Below are positions 43,227-53,745 of a DNA stretch of 64,000 nt, in pieces. The position numbers were made by a program, and so were the translations under genes. The first letter of the stretch is position 1. Each line of letters begins with the position of its first letter. Source of the stretch: Lineolata rhizophorae (Eukaryota > Ascomycota > Dothideomycetes > Lineolatales > Lineolataceae); assembly GCA_010093515.1 (NCBI GenBank), contig MU001693.1, positions 331,170 through 395,169 on the forward strand, given 5' to 3'. The notes beneath the pieces are model-generated. The model did not search any database, was not told the origin of the DNA, and saw only the letters and a list, made by a program, of their open reading frames with translations.

Positions 43227-45147
43227 ATGGCTCCTCAGGAAGATATCCCTATGGTTTGTGAAATGCTCTTCGGCAGTCTTTTGGTCGTCATTAACGATTT
43301 CCTAACCCGGATGATGTGCGTGGTGTAGCTGGCGAACGTGTTCGGAGTAAGTACATGCCACGTTATTCACGCTAATCCGCGCAACCAAGCAGTAGTTGCT
43401 GACAATAGAGCCAATAGACAATCGGAACAGTGTAAGTTTTGACCTTCCATGTGCTTGTGACTCGCAGTGCGTCAGTTGTGGGGACTGACGACTTCGTGGA
43501 TAGGTTATGGTGCATTCAGCTGATCCCACAGTAAGTTTCAATGTACGTCTGGCTTTCGTTGCAAGACATATGCTGATTGAGTGCGTTTCAAGAATCTACA
43601 AGAATTGGAGGGACAAGAGCGGCAACCTGTCGCCAACCATGGTGTACCTTTGGGCTATTGGTGCGACACTTCTCGTCATTACTGCCAACCTCGCAGCTGT
43701 TCTGGATCTATGGTTCGCATACTAACCTTCTGTAGCAAACGTCCCTTTTGGCGCATACGAAATTGTTCAGGTAAGTCTTAAACCATACAATCGTTTTAGC
43801 TATGTCATGTCGACTGATTGCCGGTTGGGCAGAAATACAACATTCCAGTGCAAATGCAGCCGGAAATCTTCTGCTTCCTATGCCTCGGAACATGGGGCCA
43901 AATACTCTACTATAGGTACGTGAGGCTTTAGTCTTCTCCTCCTGCTCTATATTGAATTAACAACTGTGGCTACAGAGGGCGGAGCTTGAAGAGGACACTT
44001 GCGGTTGTGCTTTCGAACGGCTTGGCGTTTGGAGGTATTGAGGCGTTGCTTATTTTGACTTTGCGGGTAAGTGACAGTTAATATTTCTTCTTAGCTTCAT
44101 TATGAGGGCCGAGGACACTCGAGAGCGCAGCTTCTACACAACATTCACACTCGCGTCAATACTCAATTTGGTAATGCCTAGAGCTGTCTCAGTCTAGCTG
44201 ACCAACGTCTTCCGTAGGGGCCTTACGAGAGAGGAATAGAATGGCCAGTCTTCTTCATCGGCGTCTTCGCAGCTATTCTTCTCGTTATAGGACTGATTCC
44301 GCTATACATCGATCTCTGGAAGTGCAAGGGGCGTGCCCCAGGGCTAAGTCAGTACACATCAGACTGTCTCGGTAGGGATGATTCCAGATCGATTTTGCTG
44401 ACGAGAATTTGCGGCGCACAGGCCTGAGGTTTATGCTTGTCGATTTCTCCGGCGCGTTCTTCTCCCTCCTTTCTCTAAGTACGTCGTAGTCACTTGTCCT
44501 ATGCGCTCAACACCCGTCCCTTAACGCTGACCTCTTTGCCAGTCGCACAAAATACGTTCGACCCTTTTGGTGGCGCTCTCTACGCTGCAATGTAAGAATC
44601 CAATCCACCGAACCACTATCATCATACCTCATTCACTCAGACTTCCCTACAAACTTCCTATTTTTCTTCCCTTACCAAGTTCACCTTCTGACCACCCACC
44701 AGTCTCATCCTCGAACTCGGCATCATGGCCTCCCAACTGATCTGGAACTGCCGCCACCGCCGCCTCATCGCCGCCGCCAAGCGCGCCAAAATCCCCGTCG
44801 ACGAATACATCAAGAGCTTTCCCGCCAGCGGTGAAACGAATAGCCTCTCCGGCGACGCTCCCGTTTCTGGCGGCGGCGCCATCTCGACGGCGAACAATTA
44901 CGACAACGACGTCGAGGCACGCGCGGGCGCAGGAGCAGGGGAGCCGCGTCGACCGGAGCCCGCGGCTCTTAGGGAGGGAGGCGCTCAAGAGTGGAAAGAA
45001 GCCACGGGTGTGACGGCCGATTCGGAGACGTCGAGCGCGGATGTGTCGTTGGGGAGTGCGACGACCTGGGCAGCGCAATGCGCCACGCCACTGCCGTCGC
45101 AGACGGCGACCGAACGGCCTGGTTGGCCGGGAGGGGAGAAGGAGTAA
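43227..45147 (+). CDS. PQ-loop repeat membrane protein
   Basis: Seven-helix PQ-loop (SWEET/SLC66-like fold) protein of a family conserved in filamentous fungi. The substrate is unknown. The sequence fits twelve exons: 43227-43253, 43329-43346, 43418-43431, 43504-43530, 43593-43660, 43736-43770, 43833-43915, 43976-44066, 44218-44347, 44422-44478, 44543-44591 and 44703-45147, 347 residues in all. Joined, the N-terminus reads DIPMLANVFGTIGTVLWCIQ then LIPQIYKNWRDKSG, with the first PQ pair at 28-29. It continues MVYLWAIANVPFGAYEIVQ, VQMQPEIFCFLCL, GGIEALLILTL, RGIEWPVFFIGV, FMLVDFSGAFFSLLSLIAQ and GGALYAAILILELGIMASQ. After the last helix there is a polar Ala/Gly/Glu-rich cytosolic tail of about 115 residues. 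Exons of 14 and 18 nt are unusual, but each keeps phase and restores the family text. ATG 43227 sits in CCACCATGG. Confidence 0.85.
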
Positions 45148-46279
45148 TTGATTGGAAAGACTGGCGGGAAGATGGAAAACTAATATCCCAATGATCACCT
45201 AGGGAAAGTAATTTTATCCTCATAATGTGAGAACTGAGAGCGGGAAATGGCTCGATTTAGGATGGGCTGGAATCGAATGCTTCGAATGGTTTGAAATTGG
45301 TTCACTTTTCACTTCCGTCTTCTTATAATGCAGCAAACCAAACGTTTGGCTTGGGTATAACCGAAGGAAAAAGTATTAGTGCCGGGCTACTTCGTGGTAC
45401 ACCATTTGGGCGGCCTTTTGTTTTCTTCTAGGTCGGTAGGCCAGGAAGGCTGCCAGTTAAAAGTTTCCAAGCGATTTCGGTACTTATTGTCTTTCTTATT
45501 GGCGAAGGCCCTGTTGTCTTCCCGCGGCCGGCCGAAAGGGACAGAACGACGCTCTTGGCGTCATCAACATGATGAGTCTTTCATCGTTGCTGCGTATTGC
45601 CTAAAACTTCTTAGGAGCGGGTCATGCATGAGTGATGAATGTTCTAACCGGATCAAGTGGTCTATTCGCTGCTTCAAGGACCCTGAGCAGCGGCAGAGTT
45701 TGTCGTAGTTCGGCAAAGGCGGAGTTGCCGTTGAAGGTGCGCGATGAAATGACCTCAGTATAGCGCTTACCGCCTATCTCGTAGTAATGAATCAGGTGGT
45801 GATCGTCCAAACTAACCCATTACTACATTACTATCTCACTTAGCCCTAGCGTCTTCGCAGGTCCAGTGCGCAAAGCTCGCATCAAAAGCGTAAGAACATA
45901 AAAGAATAGAATTAGGAACCAGCTATATCAAACGCAGAAGCAAAAAGGTAGGGAAATAACAAAATCAGCTAGGAGAAAGTTACTATTGAAAGAGACATAA
46001 TGAGAAAAAGCAAGGAAACCTTTAGTTTCACTCGGTTTTAATCTTCGCTCGTTGGCCAAACCAACCGGTTTTCTTGTATAATAGACATGACATCAAACGG
46101 GGGCATCAATGGTAGATAGTTAAGGCAAAAGAGGGGTACAAAAGTAAAAAAGGTTTCTCCCTCGAACCGTTTCGTCTTCCTGAAAACCCTCCATCATAGT
46201 CCACACATCCACCTGCCACCAAATCCTCTACTTTTCCCTCGCTCATTTGCCTTGCCACAACGACACCACAACATCGACA
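45148..46279. other. intergenic
   Basis: 3' flank of the PQ-loop gene, then an A/G-rich tract (45880-46040). From 46140 a pyrimidine-rich stretch on plus leads into the micro-ORF candidate at 46280. No other gene is seen. Confidence 0.4.
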
Positions 46280-46401
46280 ATGAACAACTCGCCAAATAAA
46301 AGCAAGCTAACTGTAAGTTGATTGAAGTTTGCTGCACACGTACCCTTCCACCAGCTAGCTCACGCGCCTTCGCTCAACAGAAGCACAGAATCAAAGTGTA
46401 G
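46280..46401 (+). CDS. candidate spliced micro-ORF (17 aa)
   Basis: Preceded by a CT-rich leader-like tract, ATG at 46280 opens MNNSPNKSKLT (46280-46312). It is followed by a perfect donor GTAAGT and, 68 nt on, acceptor CTCAACAG, after which KHRIKV and a stop follow (46381-46401). The basic Lys/Ser-rich peptide has no family match that I know. It would be antisense to the septin 3' untranslated region. It may instead be the spliced leader of a non-coding transcript. Weakly supported. Confidence 0.2.
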
Positions 46402-46723
46402 GTTACCAAGGAGGGATTACAATGTGGATTGGAAGTTAAGGAGCAAAAGAAAAAAAAAGAAAATGTAGCAGACTATTCGCGGAAGAGGCCAGAAAGAAGC
46501 GAACCACCTCTCCCGGAGGAAAGGAAAAGGAAAGATTAGAAAGAAGGGCGCTCTTCCTTTCTTTTCTCTATTCCTCGTTTTAATTTGCTTTTCGCCATTT
46601 CTCACCCTTGGCCAGTTCAACCCACCAACGTTAGGGAACCGAGGTAGCGAACCACGAATCGCCTTGGTATCAAACCCGCCGTGATAGAACCCCACAAGCC
46701 CGCAGCATTCCTCGGCCAACCCT

Positions 46724-48695
46724 TTACTCGTCCTCGGCATGCCCTTCCAGGCCAGAGCTCTGCTCGCGATGCATGCGCGCCTCGATTTCCTTGAGTTGGC
46801 TCTCGCGGGCAAGCAGCTCCTGCCTCTTCTCGTTGATCTCGCGCTGTACCTTGACCTCGATCTCGCGCAGCTTCTCCTCTTCACGCCGGAGCTGCTCCTC
46901 CTTAAGCCGCACGCTCTGCGACGCCAGGTCCTCCGGGTTGAGGCTCGACTCGCTGTTCGCGCTGCTCGCGTTAGCCGTTCCGACTCTTTTGTACTATAGC
47001 CAGATTGGGGGTAAAGGATAATTTGAAAGCCATGAAGTATGGCGTGGTTTAAAGGACATCATGACTATGCGTCGCACGTGCAATAGTTGTGGAAGGGAAA
47101 CTGGCAACCAAGCTGGGGGACTCAGCTGCCAGGATTAGGCGTTACTCACCCTGCAGCGCCGCCCTCGACACTCTTGGACAGCTTCTCAGTTCGGTAGTTT
47201 TCATAGAGGAAATCGTGCGTGATCTCCTTAAGGTCGGCAAGGTGCGAATGTAGCAACGCGCTGCGAAGGGCCAAGAAGTCGCAATGCCGTGGGTTGTCCA
47301 CTTCCACTATACCCCAGGGGTATTGGCGGGCGCGGACGCGCTTGCCACCAAACTCGACCACCTCTTCGGAACCGACTATGGCGAAGGGCATAAGCCCGCG
47401 CAATTCTGCATTCTCCTCGACCGTGTCCTCATCATCCTCCTCAATGTCGTACGGGAAGTTGTAGACAGGGATGCGGTAATGCTCAATGTCCTCCATGACG
47501 AGTTTCTTGGACTCAGCCAGCTCGGCCGGCGTGAGAGAGTCAGCCTTGCCGATAACGGGAATGACGTTGACGCGCGGAGAGAGGCGTTTCATCAGCTCAA
47601 TGTCGAGCTCGCGGAGACTACACAGGAATCAAAGTTAGTAAAGCACCTCGGAAGGAGCGCAAGGAATATATGCTCACCCATGGCCCGTGGGAGTTATGAA
47701 GTAGAGAAGGACATGCACACGGTTGTCACGGAAGCGCGGGTTACGCTTGATACGGGACTCCTCGGCCAAAATGTCATCGTATTGACGTTCCAGGTAGCCG
47801 ACAATTTCAGAGAAGCTAATTGGAGACGAAAGCATTGTTAGTTGATACCAAGGCGGCTTCACAATGGCTCTGTGCAAGTGGCTACTAAGGCGTAAATGCC
47901 ATACCTAGCTTCATTATCGATCTGGTCGCCGAAACCAGGCGTGTCGACGATTGTAAGGGAGATACGCGTACCCTCCTCATCGAGCTCGAGTTCTACGTTC
48001 CCACAAAGACGCGCAAATCAGCACTGGTTGGCAAAGAGCAATTGACCCATTCGCTAGCAAATCGAAATGGTAAATACCAATATGCGGGAGTGCGTGGGTT
48101 GACGTACCGACCGTGACGGGCTTTATCCGCACACCTTCCTCGACGTGGGCGGAGGTAGGGTCATCGGAATCCTTGTGCTGCAACACCTTCTTGCCGCACA
48201 GCGTATTGACGAAGGTGGTTCGGCCTGCGTAACGTGGAGGGGAGTAGCGCGTCAGCCAAGGTTGCTATTATAGATCTTCCCCAATGCGGAAAGTTGCTCA
48301 TTGCCAGCCCCACGGCAGCGACAGCCACGACGTCGAGGCGCAGTAGACGGTAAGTTGCTGGAGGGATGTCGACGTACCAGTACCCGAGGCGCCGCACACC
48401 ATCAGGCAAAACTGGATGCCCTTCTTGACATTCTTCTTACGGCGGATCTTGATCTGCAAGGGAGGCGGTGTGCGGTTAGCTGGCTGTTTGCTTCAAGCCG
48501 CGAGAAGGCTGGGCGCAGAACGGCCGGCGCATGCGCGGCCGACGATGGCAAGCGTGTAAGACTCGGGGAACGGGAAGATGCCGGCTGCAGTGTCGCGGCG
48601 GATGAGGGAAACGGGAAAGGATGCATCGCGTGCTCGGTGGAAGCGGGCATGAAGCAAACGGGGATGCATACGGCGTTCATGGAGGGCGACGACAT
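46724..48695 (-). CDS. cdc11: septin, Cdc11/AspA group
   Basis: GTP-binding septin that assembles into hetero-oligomeric filaments at septa, tips and branches. Seven minus-strand exons (48695-48672, 48453-48378, 48224-48108, 47992-47905, 47815-47678, 47617-47150, 46985-46724) give 390 residues. P-loop GASGTGRTT (29-37) after a basic stretch IRRKKNVKKG (the phosphoinositide-binding region). G3 is DTPGFGD (89-95), G4 is GKAD (171-174). The septin unique element includes YPWGIVEVDNPRHCDF. The C-terminal coiled coil is SVRLKEEQLRREEEKLREIE onward, ending EGHAEDE. Features such as RTTFVNTLCG, VMEDIEHYRIPVYNFPYD and LMPFAIVGSEE match yeast Cdc11 and Aspergillus AspA rather than the Cdc3, Cdc10 or Cdc12 groups. 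Exon 1 codes only MSSPSMNA and is followed by a 218-nt intron. The last acceptor (AAAAG at 46986) is the only non-ideal one. It diverges from hsv2. Confidence 0.88.
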
Positions 48696-49511
48696 TATCC
48701 GGTGTCGCGAGAAAAGGGCGGGGCGAGGGGGGCCGTAGCAAAGGAGCTAGACGTCGGCGCTCGAAGCAGCGAAGCAGGGAGAAGAAGCTCTGGCGAGGAC
48801 GGAATGGAGGGAGGAGTGCCCGTTTTGCACGAAGTGGAGGCTTCGGGGCAGGAGCAGGTCGAAATTGGATGGGGGTTAGAGCGGTCGGGCCGTTGCTGCT
48901 TCCTTCTCCTGTCCTGGGGCAGCGCGCAGGTGCTGGCGCAGGGAAATCGCAAAGGGGCTCGGCTAATAATTCGCTGGCACCCACGCACGCCGCTGATTGG
49001 CCTGGCCGCCTCAGGGGTCCACGCCAAGCCGGGAAGGGACGAAGGGGACCGGGCACGCACGTGATGCGCCAGCCCCGTTGCGGACTTTCTGCCGCGGATC
49101 GCCGCCTACGCGCCCATGGGGAGCTGCTGCGGTCACCTGATCCACGTCGATGCGCCACACGTGATGCGGCCCGCAGCTCACGGCCGCCTGCGCGCTCCAG
49201 CGACAGGCGTGTCGCCGGAGCTCCGCGGCCGCCCATTCCGCCACGCTGTCTCTGCCGAGTCTCTACTCCTTCCAAACGGCTCATCCCATACTCTCTGCTC
49301 TGTCCGTCTCCGTCCACATCATGCTCCCGCCGAAGTTAAGAAGCGCCGGTTGAAGAACCAGCCTCTATAGGCCCACTTCCCTATCAGCCAGCCCCTCCTC
49401 TCCCACCACCAGCTCGGCATCAAGATCCCATCTCCGGTCTTCTACGTCCACCGACGCGCCTCGTTCTGTCTGGGAGCTATACGCACAAATGCTGGTCGTG
49501 GTACAGCTACC
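48696..49511. promoter_or_regulatory. divergent intergenic region cdc11/hsv2
   Basis: About 0.8 kb of GC-rich sequence between the septin start (minus) and the hsv2 start (plus), presumably holding both promoters. Long shadow frames (for example 48493-49317 minus) are compositional. Toward hsv2 the plus strand becomes CT-rich (49370-49500), as in many fungal leaders. Confidence 0.5.
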
Positions 49512-51164
49512 ATGAATACTAGAAAAGTCATCGACGAGTCTAGCGGCCCTGTAGCGCTTTCCGCTTCGTTCAACTCGAACAACATTCTGTTCTCGGTCGC
49601 TCTTGAGAATGGCTTTCAGAGTAAGTGGACACTAAAACGGCATGCAGTAGTACATGGACCTAACATTATCTGCAGTATATAACACCCAGAAGTGCGAGGT
49701 GGTCTCGGCGCGCAGTAAGTCACCTCCCTCACTTCGTCCCGCCGCCAGCAACGCAGTCTTCTACGGTCGTTAACACAGTGGACCCACCCGTCATGCAGGG
49801 CTCCGCGGCGGCATCGGCAATACGCAGATCCTCGACACGACCAACTTCATTGCTCTTGTTGGCGGCGGCAAGCAACCGCACTTTCCGGAGAACAAGGTCA
49901 TCATCTGGGACGAAAAGTCGCAAACGGCTGCCATCACGATGGAGTTCCGGACCGAGGTGAAGCGGGTGTGCCTCAGCAAAGACCACATCGTAGTCGTACT
50001 GCTCAACTCGGTGAACTTGTATCGGTTTGCGAAGCCGCCGAGCAAGATCACCATGTTCGAGACGTCCAACAACCCCTTCGGTCTGTGCTGCCTCGGCAAG
50101 CGCGTCGTGGCATTCCCGGGACGCACGCCGGGTCACGTGCAAATTGTGGAGCTGGCAACGAAGAATGTGAGCATCGTGCCGGCGCACAGCTTGCCCCTGC
50201 GCGCGCTCGACCTAAGTAGGGACGGCGAGTTCCTGGCGACCGCAAGCGAGAAGGTATGTCCAAAGCACATCTCACCTCTTGATGTCTCTAAATTCATATT
50301 GCTAATTTTCTTACCATTTCACAGGGCACGCTCATTCGCATTTGGTCCGTCGCCTCCGGCACCCGCCTCGCTGAATTCCGCCGCGGCGTTGACCCCGCCG
50401 CCATCTTCTCCGTAGCCATCTCCCCCTCCAACGCCTTCCTCGCCGTCACATCCGACAAGTCGACCCTGCACATCTTCGAGTTAGTCCCACAGCCAGCTCC
50501 TGCACCCGCTCCCTCCTCCATCCGCTCTCCGCACCACCGCTCCCACTCGCACTCCTTAACGCCGAGCCCCGCCCGCGGCGAAGCCCCCAACGGCGGCACC
50601 CCGCCCCCCCAGCCCGCACCCTCGGTGTTCTCGGCCACGTCATCGCACCGGCCGTCGCCGCCGCCGCCGTCCGCGGCCCAGCCCGCCGAGCCCCCGCCGC
50701 ACAAGTGGGGCTTCCTCTCCAAGCTCCCCTTCGCCCCGCGCGTCTTCTCCGACACGTACTCGGCGTGCTCGTGCGCGTTCGCGCCCGGCGACGAGCCGCC
50801 GCACCTCTCGCTCGGCCCAGGCGGCGTCGCGGGAGGCGGTGCCGGCGGCACGGCCGCCGATGCGTATCTGAGGAGCCCAAGTGCGAGCGCGCCGATTCCA
50901 GGCGTGCCTGGGGGCAGGCCGGGGAAGGGCATCATTGGGTGGGTGGAGCAGAAGCGTAGGTGTGGTGGTGGGGCGGGAGAGGGGGTTGGAAGGGGGAGAG
51001 GTGGGAGAGAAGAGTCGGATTGGGAGGTCGAGGACGCGCTGGTGGTGTTGGGCGCGGGGAGCGATGCTAGGTGGGAGATGTTTAGGGTGGCCAGGGGAGG
51101 GGAGGGGGGAACAGGTGGGTGGGTTGTTTGGAGGGAAGGTTGGAGGAGGTATCTGGAGGATTGA
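49512..51164 (+). CDS. hsv2: PROPPIN Hsv2/SVP1-like protein 2
   Basis: Seven-bladed beta-propeller that binds PI3P and PI(3,5)P2 and acts in selective autophagy. Four exons (49512-49620, 49676-49714, 49799-50253, 50325-51164) encode 480 residues. Blade text in order: ASFNSNNILFSVALENGF, IYNTQKCEVVS, LRGGIGNTQILDTTNFIALV, KVIIWDEK, HSLPLRALDLSRDGEFLATA, GTLIRIWSVASGTRLAEF. The lipid-binding loop is FRRG (219-222), the hallmark of the family. After AFLAVTSDKSTLHIFEL comes a Pro/Ser-rich insert (about residues 265-320), typical of the 6CD loop but long here. Then HKWGFLSKLPFAPRVFSDTY and GKGIIGWVEQ. The C-terminus ends in a weakly conserved last blade (VLGAGSDARWEMF, WREGWRRYLED) with Gly/Arg-rich padding. 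The Hsv2 subgroup is chosen over Atg18 because of KWGFLSKLP...RVFSD. Shares an upstream region with cdc11. Confidence 0.85.
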
Positions 51165-53745
51165 TCTGAGGCATTGAGGCCGACGTGCATTATTTGAGTG
51201 AAAGCTTTTCGTTGGACGTCTTACCGCTATTGTTGGAGTTTTGGTGGCTGTTTCCGTTTTGGAGACGCCATATGTGTCAGCGATACATTACGACGGCTTT
51301 TTAGGCGCGCTGCGGAGAATGCACTTCTTTCTACAGGGTCCACATGTGGATATTTCGGGGCTTGCAAGCGTACTTGAGTACCTTCTCATTTTCATGTGCA
51401 CGTAAGGGTTTGATATACTAGCTACTGGTCATTGGTACAAGCAGCTTTTTCAATACATTGGCTGAAATTCCACTTTATTGATTGTGAGATGATCTAGAAG
51501 TAGTACTGCGATGACGTCGCCTACTTGCTTGCAGTTCACGTGACCTGTCATTTGGTCCACTACTCCCAGTCGTACCGTAGCACAAATGACTACGTTAATC
51601 CGACTTTGATCCTATAGTCCTTACTACGCCAACAAAACTTCAGATCGGTTCCAACTCCACGCAATGGGATTGTGAGGACGTTTGAATCGTTTTCTGTCTG
51701 CTACAACCAAGAACAATCCAGCTTTCCAGCTCTGGTGTCTACAAATTTACATTTCAGAACTAAAGATACACTTCTAAGAAGAGTGTCAACGTATCATGAG
51801 AACTACACCTTATAATGCAGTTGTATATCGTCAGGCATGCCCGTAGCCCCTACTAGATAGTTCTAGTCATTAGATACTACACCATGTCATACTTGGAAGA
51901 CAATGTTTACGCTGTTTGCTGGAACCTGCTTTTAAGAAGAATACCCGCGTGACGTAAGATCCCTCTACTTAATCAGTAGCGCTCGAACTACTTCATTACG
52001 ATTACCCCTGATGCTGGATATAGTATGAGGCTATGGCTGTATAGTAATGTTAAACAATGTTGAAGGTAAGGGTCTTCATGGTTCAATATGTAGATCTGGT
52101 TTTTTAAACCACAGTAAAATCCACATGTATATTGTCGCTGCGAGTCGGACACAATAGTTTTGAGCGTAAAATGTAAAATAAAGTGGACATACATGTCGAT
52201 TTTTGCCCAATTCAATGAGAACACTGAAAGATGCTGCTCATAGGCCTAAAATTGCTATTATATTGTTGAAAGGCGAAGAGCTCAATGTAAGCCAAATTCA
52301 CGGCAACTTTGATAAGCAGCTTGTTGAACCATGTTAGTACCTTGTTCACATATTGCTAAGCAGGGCCTGGAAGTCCATCGTATCATTTCAGAATATCACG
52401 TGACCACTAACGTCCAACCTAGATACAAAACTAAAACAAAACTAAAGTCAAACAACAGGAAACAGGTTGAGCTCTAGGAATATACACCCTATAGAGCACG
52501 CTATCTAGAAGTGTAATAACGTAGCTGTACCACGGAGTCAATCGCCGTAGGCCAGGTGCTATTCGACAACATCTCGTATACTGCAGTGGACAGCGGAACT
52601 TAGAATTGCTCACTGCTACCCTAATATCTACATATTACTGCTGATATCACGTATTACAACCCTGAAATGTAGATAGACTACATTCACAAAATAGACATGG
52701 CCACCACCGACGTCCAAGTGTTGCTGTAGTTGAAATGGGTTATCTCTTGCAATCAGCAACTACGACTTCTAGTTTAGACGGCAGTGTGCGAGATATACCG
52801 AACTAAATGTGGAAAATTATCATAGCTATGCGTACAGCGCTACCCACAAGATATACAAGTTGCTTCTACTACGTCTCACCCGTAGTCCGCATTTACTTAT
52901 GGCAGGTATGGTCGCTACGAATTACTAGGGCCGTGTATGCTCTTTTATATCCACAGTATTGTACTCGCCTCGCCAAATTTTCCATAATACAGCACTGTTC
53001 CTATGTCCAGGAGCTAGCTCATAGCTTTCGTCACCGCCGCCGGCTTACCTTAACGTGTCCGCCACGCGCCATACTGGTGTGGAGCTGAACTGGCATTCAA
53101 TATGTAGCTCCACCGCTTGCTCTTGCCTTTAGAATGAAGCCACTCCGCAGATAGGACCGTCTACAAAAGCTACGCTTGCCTCACCTTTGCTGATGTTGCG
53201 CTGCCATGATGTTCGCAGCTTGATCTAAGCGATGTTTCGTTGCCATGCTGCCACAGTGTGCGGTCTTCGTCGGCTCCAACTGTGCTGCATAGTTGCGTAT
53301 GCCTCCACCATGCGATGGAACGAAGCGCTCGCATCTGTGTATACTGTTAGCACGGCGCTCCTCTGTCTCGAGCCTTGCCGTGAAGGCCGGGTCGCGCCTT
53401 CCTCGTCTCTGGCGCCTGTCCCGTCCCCGGCGCCTGCCTTCAGATGTGGTGCTGCCTGGACCCGTCCAAGTATTCACCTACCTCCTCGCTTACTTTCCAA
53501 ACTAGCAGCTTTCTCTTGTTTTCCTCCGGCGAAACCTTAGTTGATCCGGCCTCCGCGCACAACCGAACGGCCAAAACAAAATATCCATGCCCACCACCCT
53601 CTCTCTCTTCTTTTTTTCTCTCAGCCATCACAACAGCGACCATCCCGCTTGCGCAACGACAACACCAGCGCAAGCTGCAGCAGTGACGGCACCAGCACCG
53701 ACATCACCAACAACACCAACAACAACACCAACACCAACAGCCACG
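51165..53745. other. AT-rich gene-free island
   Basis: From about 51180 to 53050 the sequence is clearly AT-richer than the flanking genes, with many TAG, TAT and CTAG steps and stops in all frames. No coherent protein relic or terminal repeat was found. From about 53090 GC rises again. 53540-53745 is CT- and then AAC-repeat-rich (ACAACACCAACA-like), probably the leader of the next gene. Confidence 0.5.
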
